NCBI RefSeq assembly: GCF_014323725.1
Contig: NZ_JABVED010000014.1
Span: 62,001-126,000, forward strand
Source of the DNA: Actinokineospora xionganensis
GTDB taxonomy: Bacteria > Actinomycetota > Actinomycetes > Mycobacteriales > Pseudonocardiaceae
DNA: 64,000 nucleotides
Reading direction: 5' to 3'
The position numbers were made by a program, and so were the translations under genes. Below the pieces are notes generated by a model. The model saw nothing but the letters and a program-made list of their open reading frames with translations, was not told the origin of the DNA and ran no database searches. Below are positions 45,406 to 52,860 of the stretch, one piece after another; the first letter of the stretch is position 1, and the number at the start of each line of letters is the position of its first letter.

Positions 45406-46485
45406 TCAGCCTGCCCCGTGCCGTGGCCGCACGCCGACGCCGTCGGCGAGTTCCATGCCCGCGGGAGCGATGACAACTGTTGCCCCGACGGCGAGGGCGG
45501 CGGCGGGCAGCGCCTCGGCTGCCGGGACCTCGGCCAGGTCGGGTAGGCCCAGGCCGCGCAGGACCTGGTCGTCCACACCGATTTGCGCCGGTGCGGCGGG
45601 TGAGCACCACACCGTGCGGCTTTCCAGTTCCTCCGGCGCCACCACCAGGGTTTCGGCGTTGGCTTCACGCAGTGCGGCCGTCACCGCGGGCAGGCCCTGC
45701 TCGGCGTCGACCTGGTATTGCTCCAGCAGTTCAGCCCGGCGCTCGGCGGCGACACCGGACATGACCTGGTCGATCTCCTCGGCCAGCGGGGAACGCTCGG
45801 TGCCCGCCGCGCGGCCGCCGGAGGTCAGTTCGACGGCGACCTCACGCAGGTGCGGGGTCAGGGCGGCGAGCAGTTCGGTTCGGGCCCGCACCTCCCCCGC
45901 GATCAGCACGCGCCGCGCCGACACGTCGGTGACCAGCTTCTCGACCTCCGCGGCGACCGCGTCGGCGTTGCGTTTGACCGTCGCCTCGACCCGGCTTTGC
46001 ATCGACCGGTGCGACCAGCCGCCGTCGGGGACCTTGTGCAGCGGGTGCGACTCGCCGTCGACGGTTTTCTCCGTCATCCGCCGCGCGCCGACCGCCAGCA
46101 GGTCCGCGCCTTCCTTGTCCGCCACGGCGAGGACGTACGGCATCGGCTCGGAGTCGAGCAGTGGCAGCACGAACGGCAGGGGACTCCAGCGCACAACCGG
46201 CGTCGCGGGCGGCTCGGGCAGTTCCTCGTCGACCAGGACGTCGCCGCCAGCGGCGATCAGGGCGAGGCCACCGCGGCCCTCGGCGGGGGTGTGCTCGCTG
46301 AACGCCTGTTCCAACGCGGCCGTGGTGGGCTCGTCGGCTCCCAGTTCGGCCAGCTCAGCGCGCGCCGAGTCCCATTTGAGCCGCAGCTGCCGCGCGGCGT
46401 CCTCGGTGTCGTGGGAGAAGTCCAGATAGACGGAGGCGAACGGCCCTGGATGCCGGATCACCTCACGCAGCGTAGTGCTGTTCAC
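45406..46485 (-). CDS. Vms1/eRF1-like (baeRF) protein
   Basis: A 359-residue protein of the bacterial/archaeal eRF1-like group related to Vms1 peptidyl-tRNA release enzymes, also similar to mycobacterial Rv2629-type proteins. FASVYLDFSHDTEDAARQLR is the start; YVLAVADKEGADLLAVGARR begins the central domain; HRSMQSRVEATVKRNADAVA and VLIAGEVRARTELLAALTPH follow; the C-terminal part resembles an L7Ae-like domain. GTG at 46485. A role in ribosome rescue or stress is likely from the family, but activity is not shown by sequence. It forms an operon with DUF3040. Confidence 0.82.
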   Translation of the reverse strand: MNSTTLREVIRHPGPFASVYLDFSHDTEDAARQLRLKWDSARAELAELGADEPTTAALEQAFSEHTPAEGRGGLALIAAGGDVLVDEELPEPPATPVVRWSPLPFVLPLLDSEPMPYVLAVADKEGADLLAVGARRMTEKTVDGESHPLHKVPDGGWSHRSMQSRVEATVKRNADAVAAEVEKLVTDVSARRVLIAGEVRARTELLAALTPHLREVAVELTSGGRAAGTERSPLAEEIDQVMSGVAAERRAELLEQYQVDAEQGLPAVTAALREANAETLVVAPEELESRTVWCSPAAPAQIGVDDQVLRGLGLPDLAEVPAAEALPAAALAVGATVVIAPAGMELADGVGVRPRHGAG

Positions 46486-46577
46486 AGTGCGACCTCCGTT
46501 TCCCCGGTGCGTTCCGAGTACCCACCCGCGGGACGGTTAACCAGTTTGCGCGCGCGAGGCGGCGGGTAGCCGCAGCC

Positions 46578-47435
46578 ATGACGAGCACCGGCGAACAACC
46601 ACCTCAACAACAGCCGCGACCCGGCGACACTGAATCGATGCGACCACGGCCGCGGGACACGATGGCCGACTACGTGGGCCGAGGGTTGCTGGCGGGGAAG
46701 TCCGCGCTCATCACCGGTGGCGACTCCGGCATCGGGCGGGCGGTCGCCGTGGCCTTCGCCAAGGAGGGCGCCGACATCGCCATCGCGTACCTCAGCGAAC
46801 ACGACGACGCCGAGGACACCGCCCAGTTCGTCCGCGACGCGGGGTCCAAGTGTGTGCTGCTGCCTGGTGACCTGGGGTCCCGCGCGCACTGCGTCGAGGT
46901 CGTCGAGTCGGCAGTCCACCACCTCGGCGGGCTCGACATCCTGGTGAACAACGTGGCGACTCAGGCAGAGGTCGAGCGCCCGGAGGACATCACCGACGAG
47001 CAGTGGCTGCGGACCTTCGAGGTGAACATCCACAGCTACTTCCGGGTGACCAACGCGGCCCTGCCGCACCTGGGCGACGGGTCGGCGATCATCAACACCG
47101 CGTCGGTCAACGGGTTGCGCGGCAACAAGAAGCTCATCGACTACTCGGCCACGAAGGGCGCGGTCATCGCGTGGACGTACGCGATGGCGCAGACGCTGGT
47201 GAAGCGCGGGATCCGGGTCAACTGCGTGGCCCCGGGGCCGGTGTGGACGCCGCTGATCCCGTCCACCATGTCGCCGGACCATGTCGCGAAGTTCGGCGAA
47301 CACGTCCCGATGGGCCGCGCCGCCCACCCGGATGAGCTGGCCCCGTCCTACGTCTTCTTCGCCGCGGAACGCATGTCGTCGTACTACAGCGGCGAAGTGC
47401 TGGCCGCCCTGGGCGGCGAGACCATGCCCGGCTGA
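46578..47435 (+). CDS. SDR-family oxidoreductase
   Basis: A 285-residue classical short-chain dehydrogenase of the YghA/YhxC general-stress group. The NADP motif is ITGGDSGIGRAVAVAFAKEG (about 45-64), NNVA follows at about 125, and the catalytic set is Ser in NTASVNG, then Tyr and Lys of DYSATKGAVIA. The N-terminal 35 residues (PPQQQPRPGDTESMRP) are the Pro/Gln-rich extension usual for this group. The ATG at 46578 is 92 nt from the divergent eRF1-like gene. The substrate is unknown. Confidence 0.93.
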   Translation: MTSTGEQPPQQQPRPGDTESMRPRPRDTMADYVGRGLLAGKSALITGGDSGIGRAVAVAFAKEGADIAIAYLSEHDDAEDTAQFVRDAGSKCVLLPGDLGSRAHCVEVVESAVHHLGGLDILVNNVATQAEVERPEDITDEQWLRTFEVNIHSYFRVTNAALPHLGDGSAIINTASVNGLRGNKKLIDYSATKGAVIAWTYAMAQTLVKRGIRVNCVAPGPVWTPLIPSTMSPDHVAKFGEHVPMGRAAHPDELAPSYVFFAAERMSSYYSGEVLAALGGETMPG

Positions 47436-47453
47436 TCGGAAAGGAATCAGGAC

Positions 47454-47777
47454 ATGACCGACGACGACCTCTGGAACGAGTTCCACCGCGTCGTGAACAT
47501 GACTTCACGCGAACTCAGCGACTGGCTGCGGACCGACTCGGCGACCCCGGACACGGAAGCCCTGCCCGACGAGGCGGGCTCCCCCACCGGCCAGGACGTC
47601 CTGCACATCCTGGGCAAACGCCGAGGGGACCTCACTGACCAGGACGAACAGGTCATGCGAAAGGTCGTGGCCCAGGTCCACAGCCAACGCCGCGACGACT
47701 TGGAACCCACAGCGGGCCAGGGCGCGTGGCGGCACCGCCTGATGTCGCTGGGACATGACCCCCTCAAGCCCGCCTGA
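47454..47777 (+). CDS. DUF3140 protein
   Basis: A 107-residue protein matching DUF3140: NEFHRVVNMTSRELSDWL, GQDVLHILGKRRGDLTDQDE and MRKVVAQVHSQRRDD. The function is unknown; the family often accompanies stress-related genes. AAAGGAA precedes the ATG at 47454, which lies 18 nt after the SDR gene, suggesting one operon with it and with UdgX. Confidence 0.88.
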   Translation: MTDDDLWNEFHRVVNMTSRELSDWLRTDSATPDTEALPDEAGSPTGQDVLHILGKRRGDLTDQDEQVMRKVVAQVHSQRRDDLEPTAGQGAWRHRLMSLGHDPLKPA

Positions 47778-47816
47778 GCCCTGTTTCAGTGAGCGCGGAC
47801 GGGGAACACCTGACCC

Positions 47817-48458
47817 ATGAAAGCCCCAGGCGCGGCCGAATTCGTCCCCGACCAAGCGGACCTCGACACCCTGCGCTCCGCCATCCAAGGGTGTCGGGGC
47901 TGCGACCTCTACCGGGACGCCACCCAGGCGGTGTTCGGCGACGGTCCCAGCCGCGCGACGGTGCTGCTCATCGGGGAGCAGCCGGGTGACAAGGAGGACC
48001 TCCAGGGGGCGCCCTTCGTCGGTCCGGCGGGCAAGCTGCTCGACCGGGCGCTTGAGGAGGCGGGGTTCGATCGGTCGATGGTCTACCTGACCAACGCCGT
48101 CAAGCACTTCAAGTTCGAGGAGCGCGGCAAGCAGCGGATCCACAAGAAGCCCGGTCGCACGGAGGTCGTGGCTTGCAGGCCGTGGCTGCTGGCGGAGGTG
48201 GCCCGGGTGCAGCCGCGGCTCATCGTCTGTCTCGGCGCCACGGCGGCGCAGTCGGTGTTGGGGACCGCGTTCCGGCTGACCAAGCAGCGGGGTGTGCTGG
48301 TCGACCCGGGTGAGGGGGACTTCGCCGGGCACCGCGTGCTGGCGACGATCCATCCGTCGGCGGTCCTGCGCTCACGCGACCGGGATGCCGACTACGCAGG
48401 CCTGGTCGACGACCTCCGCGCCGCGGTGAGCCTCGCGGGAAAGGTCAGCGCGCGCTGA
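47817..48458 (+). CDS. udgX: UdgX-type uracil-DNA glycosylase
   Basis: A 213-residue family 4-like uracil glycosylase of the UdgX group. The four Fe-S cysteines include CRGCDLYRDA and later VACRPWL; motif A is GEQPGDKED (Glu/Gln form). The UdgX hallmark loop GKQRIHKKP (about 103-111) contains the His that forms a covalent link to the deaminated site in characterised mycobacterial UdgX. ATIHPSAVLR is motif B. The gene is fourth in the run from the SDR gene and ends at a TTCG hairpin. Confidence 0.93.
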   Translation: MKAPGAAEFVPDQADLDTLRSAIQGCRGCDLYRDATQAVFGDGPSRATVLLIGEQPGDKEDLQGAPFVGPAGKLLDRALEEAGFDRSMVYLTNAVKHFKFEERGKQRIHKKPGRTEVVACRPWLLAEVARVQPRLIVCLGATAAQSVLGTAFRLTKQRGVLVDPGEGDFAGHRVLATIHPSAVLRSRDRDADYAGLVDDLRAAVSLAGKVSAR

Positions 48459-48479
48459 CCTGCCCGTTCGCGGGCGGGT
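48458..48479 (+). terminator. Terminator with TTCG tetraloop after udgX
   Basis: ACCTGCCCG (48458-48466) faces CGGGCGGGT (48471-48479), with one T-G wobble, around TTCG. It overlaps the last base of the udgX stop. Confidence 0.7.
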
Positions 48480-49340
48480 GATGCGCCGGGTGAGCAGGTC
48501 GTTGGGACCCACCGACGGCACTGTGACGGCCGCCCGCAGGTCGTCGGCGGCGGCGGGGCCCACCCCGACGGCGCCAGTCCACCCCGACGGGGGCGATCCC
48601 ACCCCAGTTGGGGCGGCGCGCTGTTGCCCTGGTTGGCGCTCTGTCTCGTGCGCGCGCCCGGGGCGATGGCGGTCATGCATCCGCTGCGCCTGCCGCCCGA
48701 CGGCGTGGTGATCCTGACCCTGCCGGCGCCGCGGCTGAAGACCGGTGTCGCGTAGCCAACCGCGCCCATGGGCGGCGGACCACACACACAGCACCAGCCG
48801 CTTGGTCTCGCCCCGACGGCGGTGGGCGCCGGAGAGGTGGAGTCGGCAGCCGATCGCGCGGGGGTCGACGACATGCTGTCGGTTAGTTCGGCCGTCTTCC
48901 GCGGTCCCCGGTGACCGGCGTCGGGTTGGGCGTGGGTTCGGGGACACGGGTTGTGACGATGGTTTTGCTCCGCTGCGTACATCCGCGTCGCACTTTTGGC
49001 CAGGCGCGGTTCCAACTATCGGGTTAACAAGTTCACTCATCGGTGCCCATTGCTGATGACTGTTCACCTGGGACGGTGGCCCGACCAGCGCGAATTTCCG
49101 GTCCAGCCCCAGCCATGCGGTGTCCGGAATGGACGGCCGTAATTTCGTGCGACTCTTTCGGGAAGATCGTCACCGCCTGGGTAATCGTGCGCCCCTTGCT
49201 TGCCCGATCGAATGATCGGGGCACACGGGTCGGGTGACAAGTGCGTGTGGCGGCGGCGCGGCGCGGGGTGGAGTGGGCAAAGTGGCCGTGGTGGCAGCCC
49301 CGCCACCCGTGAATCGTTCCCGACAGAAATCAGGTTTCCC
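48480..49340. other. Gene-poor stretch
   Basis: No convincing gene in about 860 nt. Short Pro-rich frames occur on both strands, but none has a ribosome binding site or family match. From 48560 there are near-repeats of CCACCCCGACGG (two copies) and a CCCCAGTTGGGG hairpin (48603-48614). A plus frame from about 48620 to 48755 (LPWLALCLVRAPGAMAVMHP) looks faintly protein-like without a start. From about 49000 the DNA is less GC-rich and probably holds the promoter of the repeat protein. Confidence 0.4.
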
Positions 49341-49721
49341 TTGTTCAAGAGGACTTTCGCCGCCGCGGTCGTTACCGGCGCGGCACTGATCACCGGATTC
49401 GCAACCGCCGGGACCGCCACGGCGGACCCCCAGAACGTCGCCACCGAGCCCGGCCACGGCCACTCGATGACCATCCTGGGCAACCTCTGCGTCGCCCCGT
49501 GGCAGTGGAACGGCCCGATCGAGGCCCTGACCGCCGGCCACACCGCCGGTTACGTCGCCTGCAACGGCAACACCGTGGGCACCGACGGCGGCGGCCACCA
49601 CCTGAGCATCCTCGACAACGCCTGCGTCGCGCCGTGGCAGTGGAACGGCCCGATCGAGGCCCTGACCGTCGGCCACACCGCCGACTACGTCGCCTGCAAC
49701 GACAACGTGGTCAACGGCTGA
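49341..49721 (+). CDS. Secreted protein with two 39-residue repeats
   Basis: Not a recognised family. A 126-residue precursor. TTG at 49341 starts a Sec signal peptide (FKRTFAAAVVTGAALITGFA then TAGTATADPQ). The mature part is two repeats of 39 residues, 30 of them identical, with shared CVAPWQWNGPIEALT and YVACN; each contains two Cys, probably one disulfide per repeat. A 6-residue Gly-rich linker joins them. It may be a surface or hydrophobin-like protein (chaplins are built from Cys-bearing repeats, but the sequences differ). No Shine-Dalgarno is obvious. A strong terminator follows. Confidence 0.75.
   Translation: MFKRTFAAAVVTGAALITGFATAGTATADPQNVATEPGHGHSMTILGNLCVAPWQWNGPIEALTAGHTAGYVACNGNTVGTDGGGHHLSILDNACVAPWQWNGPIEALTVGHTADYVACNDNVVNG
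49461..49712 (+). repeat. Two 117-bp tandem repeats within the secreted protein gene
   Basis: Unit 1 is 49461-49577 and unit 2 is 49596-49712, separated by 18 nt. A 54-nt core around GTGGCAGTGGAACGGCCC is identical or nearly identical in both. Selection or recent gene conversion could explain this. Confidence 0.85.
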
Positions 49722-49739
49722 CGTTCGCCGTAACCACGA

Positions 49740-49765
49740 GGGGCGTGATCTTCGGATCACGCCCC
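49740..49765 (+). terminator. Intrinsic terminator with TTCG loop
   Basis: A perfect 11-bp stem, GGGGCGTGATC (49740-49750) and 49755-49765, with loop TTCG and trailing TTT. It lies 18 nt after the secreted repeat protein gene. Confidence 0.9.
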
Positions 49766-49896
49766 TTTGCCGTGTGTTGGACTCAGGGTCGGCCTCAGGG
49801 TCGACTCCTACCGCAGGTGGATGGCGGCCGACGACGCCAGGACGACGCGGGAGGACAGCACGGGCGGCCACAGTGGTGTTGGGGAGAGGAGAACTC

Positions 49897-50052
49897 ATGA
49901 CCATCACCACGATGCGGCATTCGGAGCCGGTCACCATTCGCACGGCTGTCAGGTTCGCGGGGAACTTGCTCTACGCGCTGGTCGCCGTTGTGCTGTTCGG
50001 CCGGTCCGACTCCGACGAGAGCAAGTCCCGGTCGCGGACGGATGACCGTTAG
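49897..50052 (+). CDS. Small membrane protein, 51 residues
   Basis: Not a recognised family. The ATG at 49897 has a strong GAGAGGAG 7 nt upstream. The product is 51 residues: a short polar N-terminus, one membrane helix (VRFAGNLLYALVAVVLFG), then a charged Ser/Asp/Arg tail. It stands alone between a terminator and the convergent TetR gene. The ribosome binding site is the main support. Confidence 0.5.
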   Translation: MTITTMRHSEPVTIRTAVRFAGNLLYALVAVVLFGRSDSDESKSRSRTDDR

Positions 50053-50141
50053 AGAACTGCCTGCGGGCTTTGCGTTTGGCTGGCCCCATGCGTTATCGGG
50101 GTTGGTGAACGGTGGGCGGTCACTCAGCAGTGGGTTCTCAC

Positions 50142-50735
50142 CTATGTCAAGCGCACCAAGGGGGTTATGTGGGTGCGGGCGAAGGTGCGGGCGGCGTCGA
50201 CGTCATCTACCGGGATGACTCCGTCCGGGGTAAGCACCAGTGAGAGGGCGAGTCGGGCGAGGATTTCGGCTACCGGTTCCGGCTCATACGGCTGCAGCTT
50301 TCCCTCCGCCTGCAGCCGTCGGGTGATGGCCGCCAGGTAGTCGCGGCCCAGGGCCAGGAATGGGCCCGCCTCGGTGGTCAACAGCGGCAGCGTGAACTCC
50401 GGCTCGGTGACCAGCAGCCGGGTCAGCAGCTGGTTTCGTCGCACACCCTGGGTGAAGGCGACGAACCCCTCCACGACTTGCTCCTCCGCCGACGCGTCCT
50501 GGTCTATTCGGGCGTCGACGTCGGCGATGAAGCGGTGGGCTTCTCTGATGGCCACGGCGCGGACTATGTCGCTTTTCTGGGCGAATCTGCGGTACAGGGT
50601 TGCCGGGCTCAGCTTTGAGCGTTTGGCGACTTCGCCCATGCTGGTGCGGCGGATGCCGAACTCAAGGAACGCCGATAAGGCGCCGTCGAGGATCTCTGGT
50701 TGGGTGGGGTCTTCGCGTTCGTCGAGGGTGATCAC
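50142..50735 (-). CDS. TetR-family transcriptional regulator
   Basis: A 197-residue TetR protein. The HTH is LDGALSAFLEFGIRRTSMGE then KRSKLSPATLYRRFAQKSD (about 16-55). The C-terminal domain (NQLLTRLLVTEPEFTLPLLT) is like that of the TetR protein at 41095. The GTG at 50735 overlaps the stop of the DUF2236 gene, so the regulator is second in the operon and probably controls it through the dyad at 51633-51661. Confidence 0.92.
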   Translation of the reverse strand: MITLDEREDPTQPEILDGALSAFLEFGIRRTSMGEVAKRSKLSPATLYRRFAQKSDIVRAVAIREAHRFIADVDARIDQDASAEEQVVEGFVAFTQGVRRNQLLTRLLVTEPEFTLPLLTTEAGPFLALGRDYLAAITRRLQAEGKLQPYEPEPVAEILARLALSLVLTPDGVIPVDDVDAARTFARTHITPLVRLT

Positions 50736-51622
50736 AGGATTCCCGCCGTTCGCTTGGCCTCGTAGGCGATCTTGTAGAGCCGGAGGCGGGCGGGGGCCCG
50801 GTTTCCGGCCAGGCCGATCAGCTTTCCCAGGCGACGGAAGCGTTTCTCGTCGCCTGGGGACCACCGCAAACCGGTGATCTCGCGCATCCTCGGTGGCAGC
50901 AGCCCGGCCGTGGCCAAGCGCAGGACCTCGCGGTTGAGGGGTTTGGCCATGGTCCAGGCGACACCGGGGACGAACCACACCGGGGGTTTCGGCACGTCCC
51001 ACAGCCGCAGTGACGCCAGGACGTCGCGTACCGAGTCGTTGTCTTCCAAGCGGTTCTCGACCATGTCGGCGAAATAGTCGTGGAAGCCGTCGATGGTGTC
51101 GGGCATGTGGTGGTCGCGCAGGCCCAGGATGCGGCCCAGTTGCCGCCACTCCGCGTACATCCGGTCCTGGTCCGCCGCGCTGATCTCCTCGCCGAGCATG
51201 TCCTTGTACCGCAGCATGGTCTCGAAGAGCGTGGCGTGCACCCACCAGTACGCCTCGGGGTTCAACGCGTGATATCGCTCGCCGCGGTGGTCGACGCCCT
51301 TGATCGACTTGTGCAGTTCCCGCAGCCGGGCGGCTTCGTCGAGGGCCCGGTCGCCTGCGAAGATGAGGGAGAACAGCGACTGCAGGGTGTCGTCGAGCCG
51401 CTTCCATGGGTCCTCGCGGAAGTTCGAGTGCTCCTTCACCCCCGCGCCGACAACCGGGTGGGCGACCTGCAGCAGCAGAGCCGCCCCACCGGCGAGGATG
51501 GCGCGCCGGTCGCCACCGACGCGCCAGGCCACCGAGTCCGGCCCGAGTGGGCACGGTTGGGTCTCCGGGTCCCCCACGAAGTCGTCAGCTGAAGTGTCGC
51601 GGGACCGATCGACCGGGTTCAT
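50732..51622 (-). CDS. DUF2236 oxygenase (MpaB/latex-clearing-protein related)
   Basis: A 296-residue protein of the oxygenase MpaB family (DUF2236). Members include heme b-type oxygenases such as the latex clearing protein. ILAGGAALLLQVAHPVVGAG carries the conserved Gln-x-x-His-Pro; NPEAYWWVHATLFETMLR the second His; the middle part WDVPKPPVWFVP and the C-terminal LPPRMREITGLRWSPGD complete the family pattern. The ATG at 51622 has GGAGGTG upstream. Substrate unknown. Confidence 0.9.
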   Translation of the reverse strand: MNPVDRSRDTSADDFVGDPETQPCPLGPDSVAWRVGGDRRAILAGGAALLLQVAHPVVGAGVKEHSNFREDPWKRLDDTLQSLFSLIFAGDRALDEAARLRELHKSIKGVDHRGERYHALNPEAYWWVHATLFETMLRYKDMLGEEISAADQDRMYAEWRQLGRILGLRDHHMPDTIDGFHDYFADMVENRLEDNDSVRDVLASLRLWDVPKPPVWFVPGVAWTMAKPLNREVLRLATAGLLPPRMREITGLRWSPGDEKRFRRLGKLIGLAGNRAPARLRLYKIAYEAKRTAGIL

Positions 51623-51632
51623 CCGCACCTCC

Positions 51633-51661
51633 GTGAGAGAGTGACACCCAAACTCTCTCAC
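51633..51661. promoter_or_regulatory. Operator: GTGAGAGAGT and its perfect inverse
   Basis: GTGAGAGAGT (51633-51642) and ACTCTCTCAC (51652-51661) are perfect 10-bp inverted arms with a 9-nt spacer, 11 nt upstream of the DUF2236 start. The position over the promoter indicates control by the TetR protein encoded in the same operon. Confidence 0.75.
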
Positions 51662-51684
51662 GCTGTCTGGCAGGCGACCACTCG

Positions 51685-52518
51685 TCAGGCGACGCCGTCG
51701 ATGACCGGGATCAGCTGCTCCTCCTCGTAGTCGAGGTGGCGTTCAAGCTCCTCGGTGAGCCGCTCGACCTCGGCGAGCACCACCTGGGTGTCCGCGCCGA
51801 CGGTGGAGATGACCGACTGGAGGTCGGCGAGGAGGGCCGTGATCTTCACGTGCTCAGCCCGCAGCCGGTCCAGGGTCGGGGCGAGCTCGGGGTGGCCCGC
51901 CTCCAGCGCCGAGAACATCCCCTGATCCTCGTGGGTGTGATGGATGTGCAGCCCATGGCACATCGTCAGGCAGTTCACCCGCAGCTGCGCGCCCAGCCGC
52001 GGTCCGGACTCGGCGATCTCGCCGCGGATCAGTGCGAGTTCCCGACGGAACGCGCCGTGGATGGCCTTGAGGGCCTCGCCGAACGTCGCGCCGTTCGGCG
52101 GCCCGCCGGAGACCTGCTCCAAGGCCACCACGGGAATGATCCGGTCCGTCATGGCTTCGTACTCGGCCCACTCGGGGTCGCCCTCGGCCGCGCGGGCGTA
52201 GGCCTCGTCGCGTTCGGCGCCGGTCAGGACGGTCGCCCTGGCCTCGTAGGTGAACACACCGTCCTCGACCTGGACCAGCGGATCCGCCACCAGGTTGGTG
52301 TACCAGTGCGGGGGTTTCGACGAACCACTCGCGGAGGCGATGACGAGCACACGGTCACCTCCGTCGGGCAGGTAGCTGACCGGGGTCGTGTGCCGGACGC
52401 CGGAGCGGGCGCCCGTGGTGGTGAGCAGGAGCAGGCGGGAACCTTCGAACTGGCCGCCGACCTGGCCTGCATTGGCGCGGAACTCGTCGATGATCCGCTG
52501 GTTGAACGGGTTGGGCAT
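51685..52518 (-). CDS. F420-type nitroreductase fused to a hemerythrin domain
   Basis: A 277-residue two-domain protein. Residues 1-130 are a deazaflavin (F420)-dependent nitroreductase of the Ddn family: GSRLLLLTTTGARSGVRHTT, VIASASGSSKPPHWYTNLVA and the PEWAEYEAMTDRIIPVVALE region. Residues 145-277 form an HHE/hemerythrin domain with iron-binding His residues in HGLHIHHTHEDQGMF, AEHVKI and LERHLDYEEEQLIPVI. The fusion suggests that redox of F420 and an O2- or NO-binding di-iron site are linked. The ATG at 52518 is the family start. It is a single gene. Confidence 0.9.
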   Translation of the reverse strand: MPNPFNQRIIDEFRANAGQVGGQFEGSRLLLLTTTGARSGVRHTTPVSYLPDGGDRVLVIASASGSSKPPHWYTNLVADPLVQVEDGVFTYEARATVLTGAERDEAYARAAEGDPEWAEYEAMTDRIIPVVALEQVSGGPPNGATFGEALKAIHGAFRRELALIRGEIAESGPRLGAQLRVNCLTMCHGLHIHHTHEDQGMFSALEAGHPELAPTLDRLRAEHVKITALLADLQSVISTVGADTQVVLAEVERLTEELERHLDYEEEQLIPVIDGVA

Positions 52519-52800
52519 AGTGCGTTGTCTCCATGACTGTTGGTTTTCGGGCGCGGGGAAGCGCGGCTCACATCAGGTGGAAGTCGTGTGGAGACAACAG
52601 CAGGCGGGCCTCTGGCCCGCCCGACGGTCAAGCGTTCGCCGGACCGCTTACTCGCTCGTGGCCCATGGCCGACCCGGCAGTCACGGCGACGATCTTACTG
52701 ACGCAGCCGACCACGGCAAACCGATAAACGGGAAATTCTGGTCTAGACCAGAAGGGGCAGAACCCTTGACGCCGCCTATACCGCAGTTCTAGGTTTCGCC

Positions 52801-52827
52801 ATTAGTTAGACAGTCTGCCTAACTAAT
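52801..52827. promoter_or_regulatory. ROK-type operator: 27-bp near-palindrome
   Basis: ATTAGTTAG (52801-52809) and CTAACTAAT (52819-52827) are perfect inverse arms; the pairing continues to 12 bp per side with one mismatch. It lies 34 nt before the ROK gene and is AT-rich in an otherwise GC-rich context. The TTAGTTAG pattern is like operators known for ROK/NagC/XylR-type sugar repressors. Confidence 0.8.
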
Positions 52828-52860
52828 TGTTCGCCCACCGCCGAAGAACCGGGACCTGAC

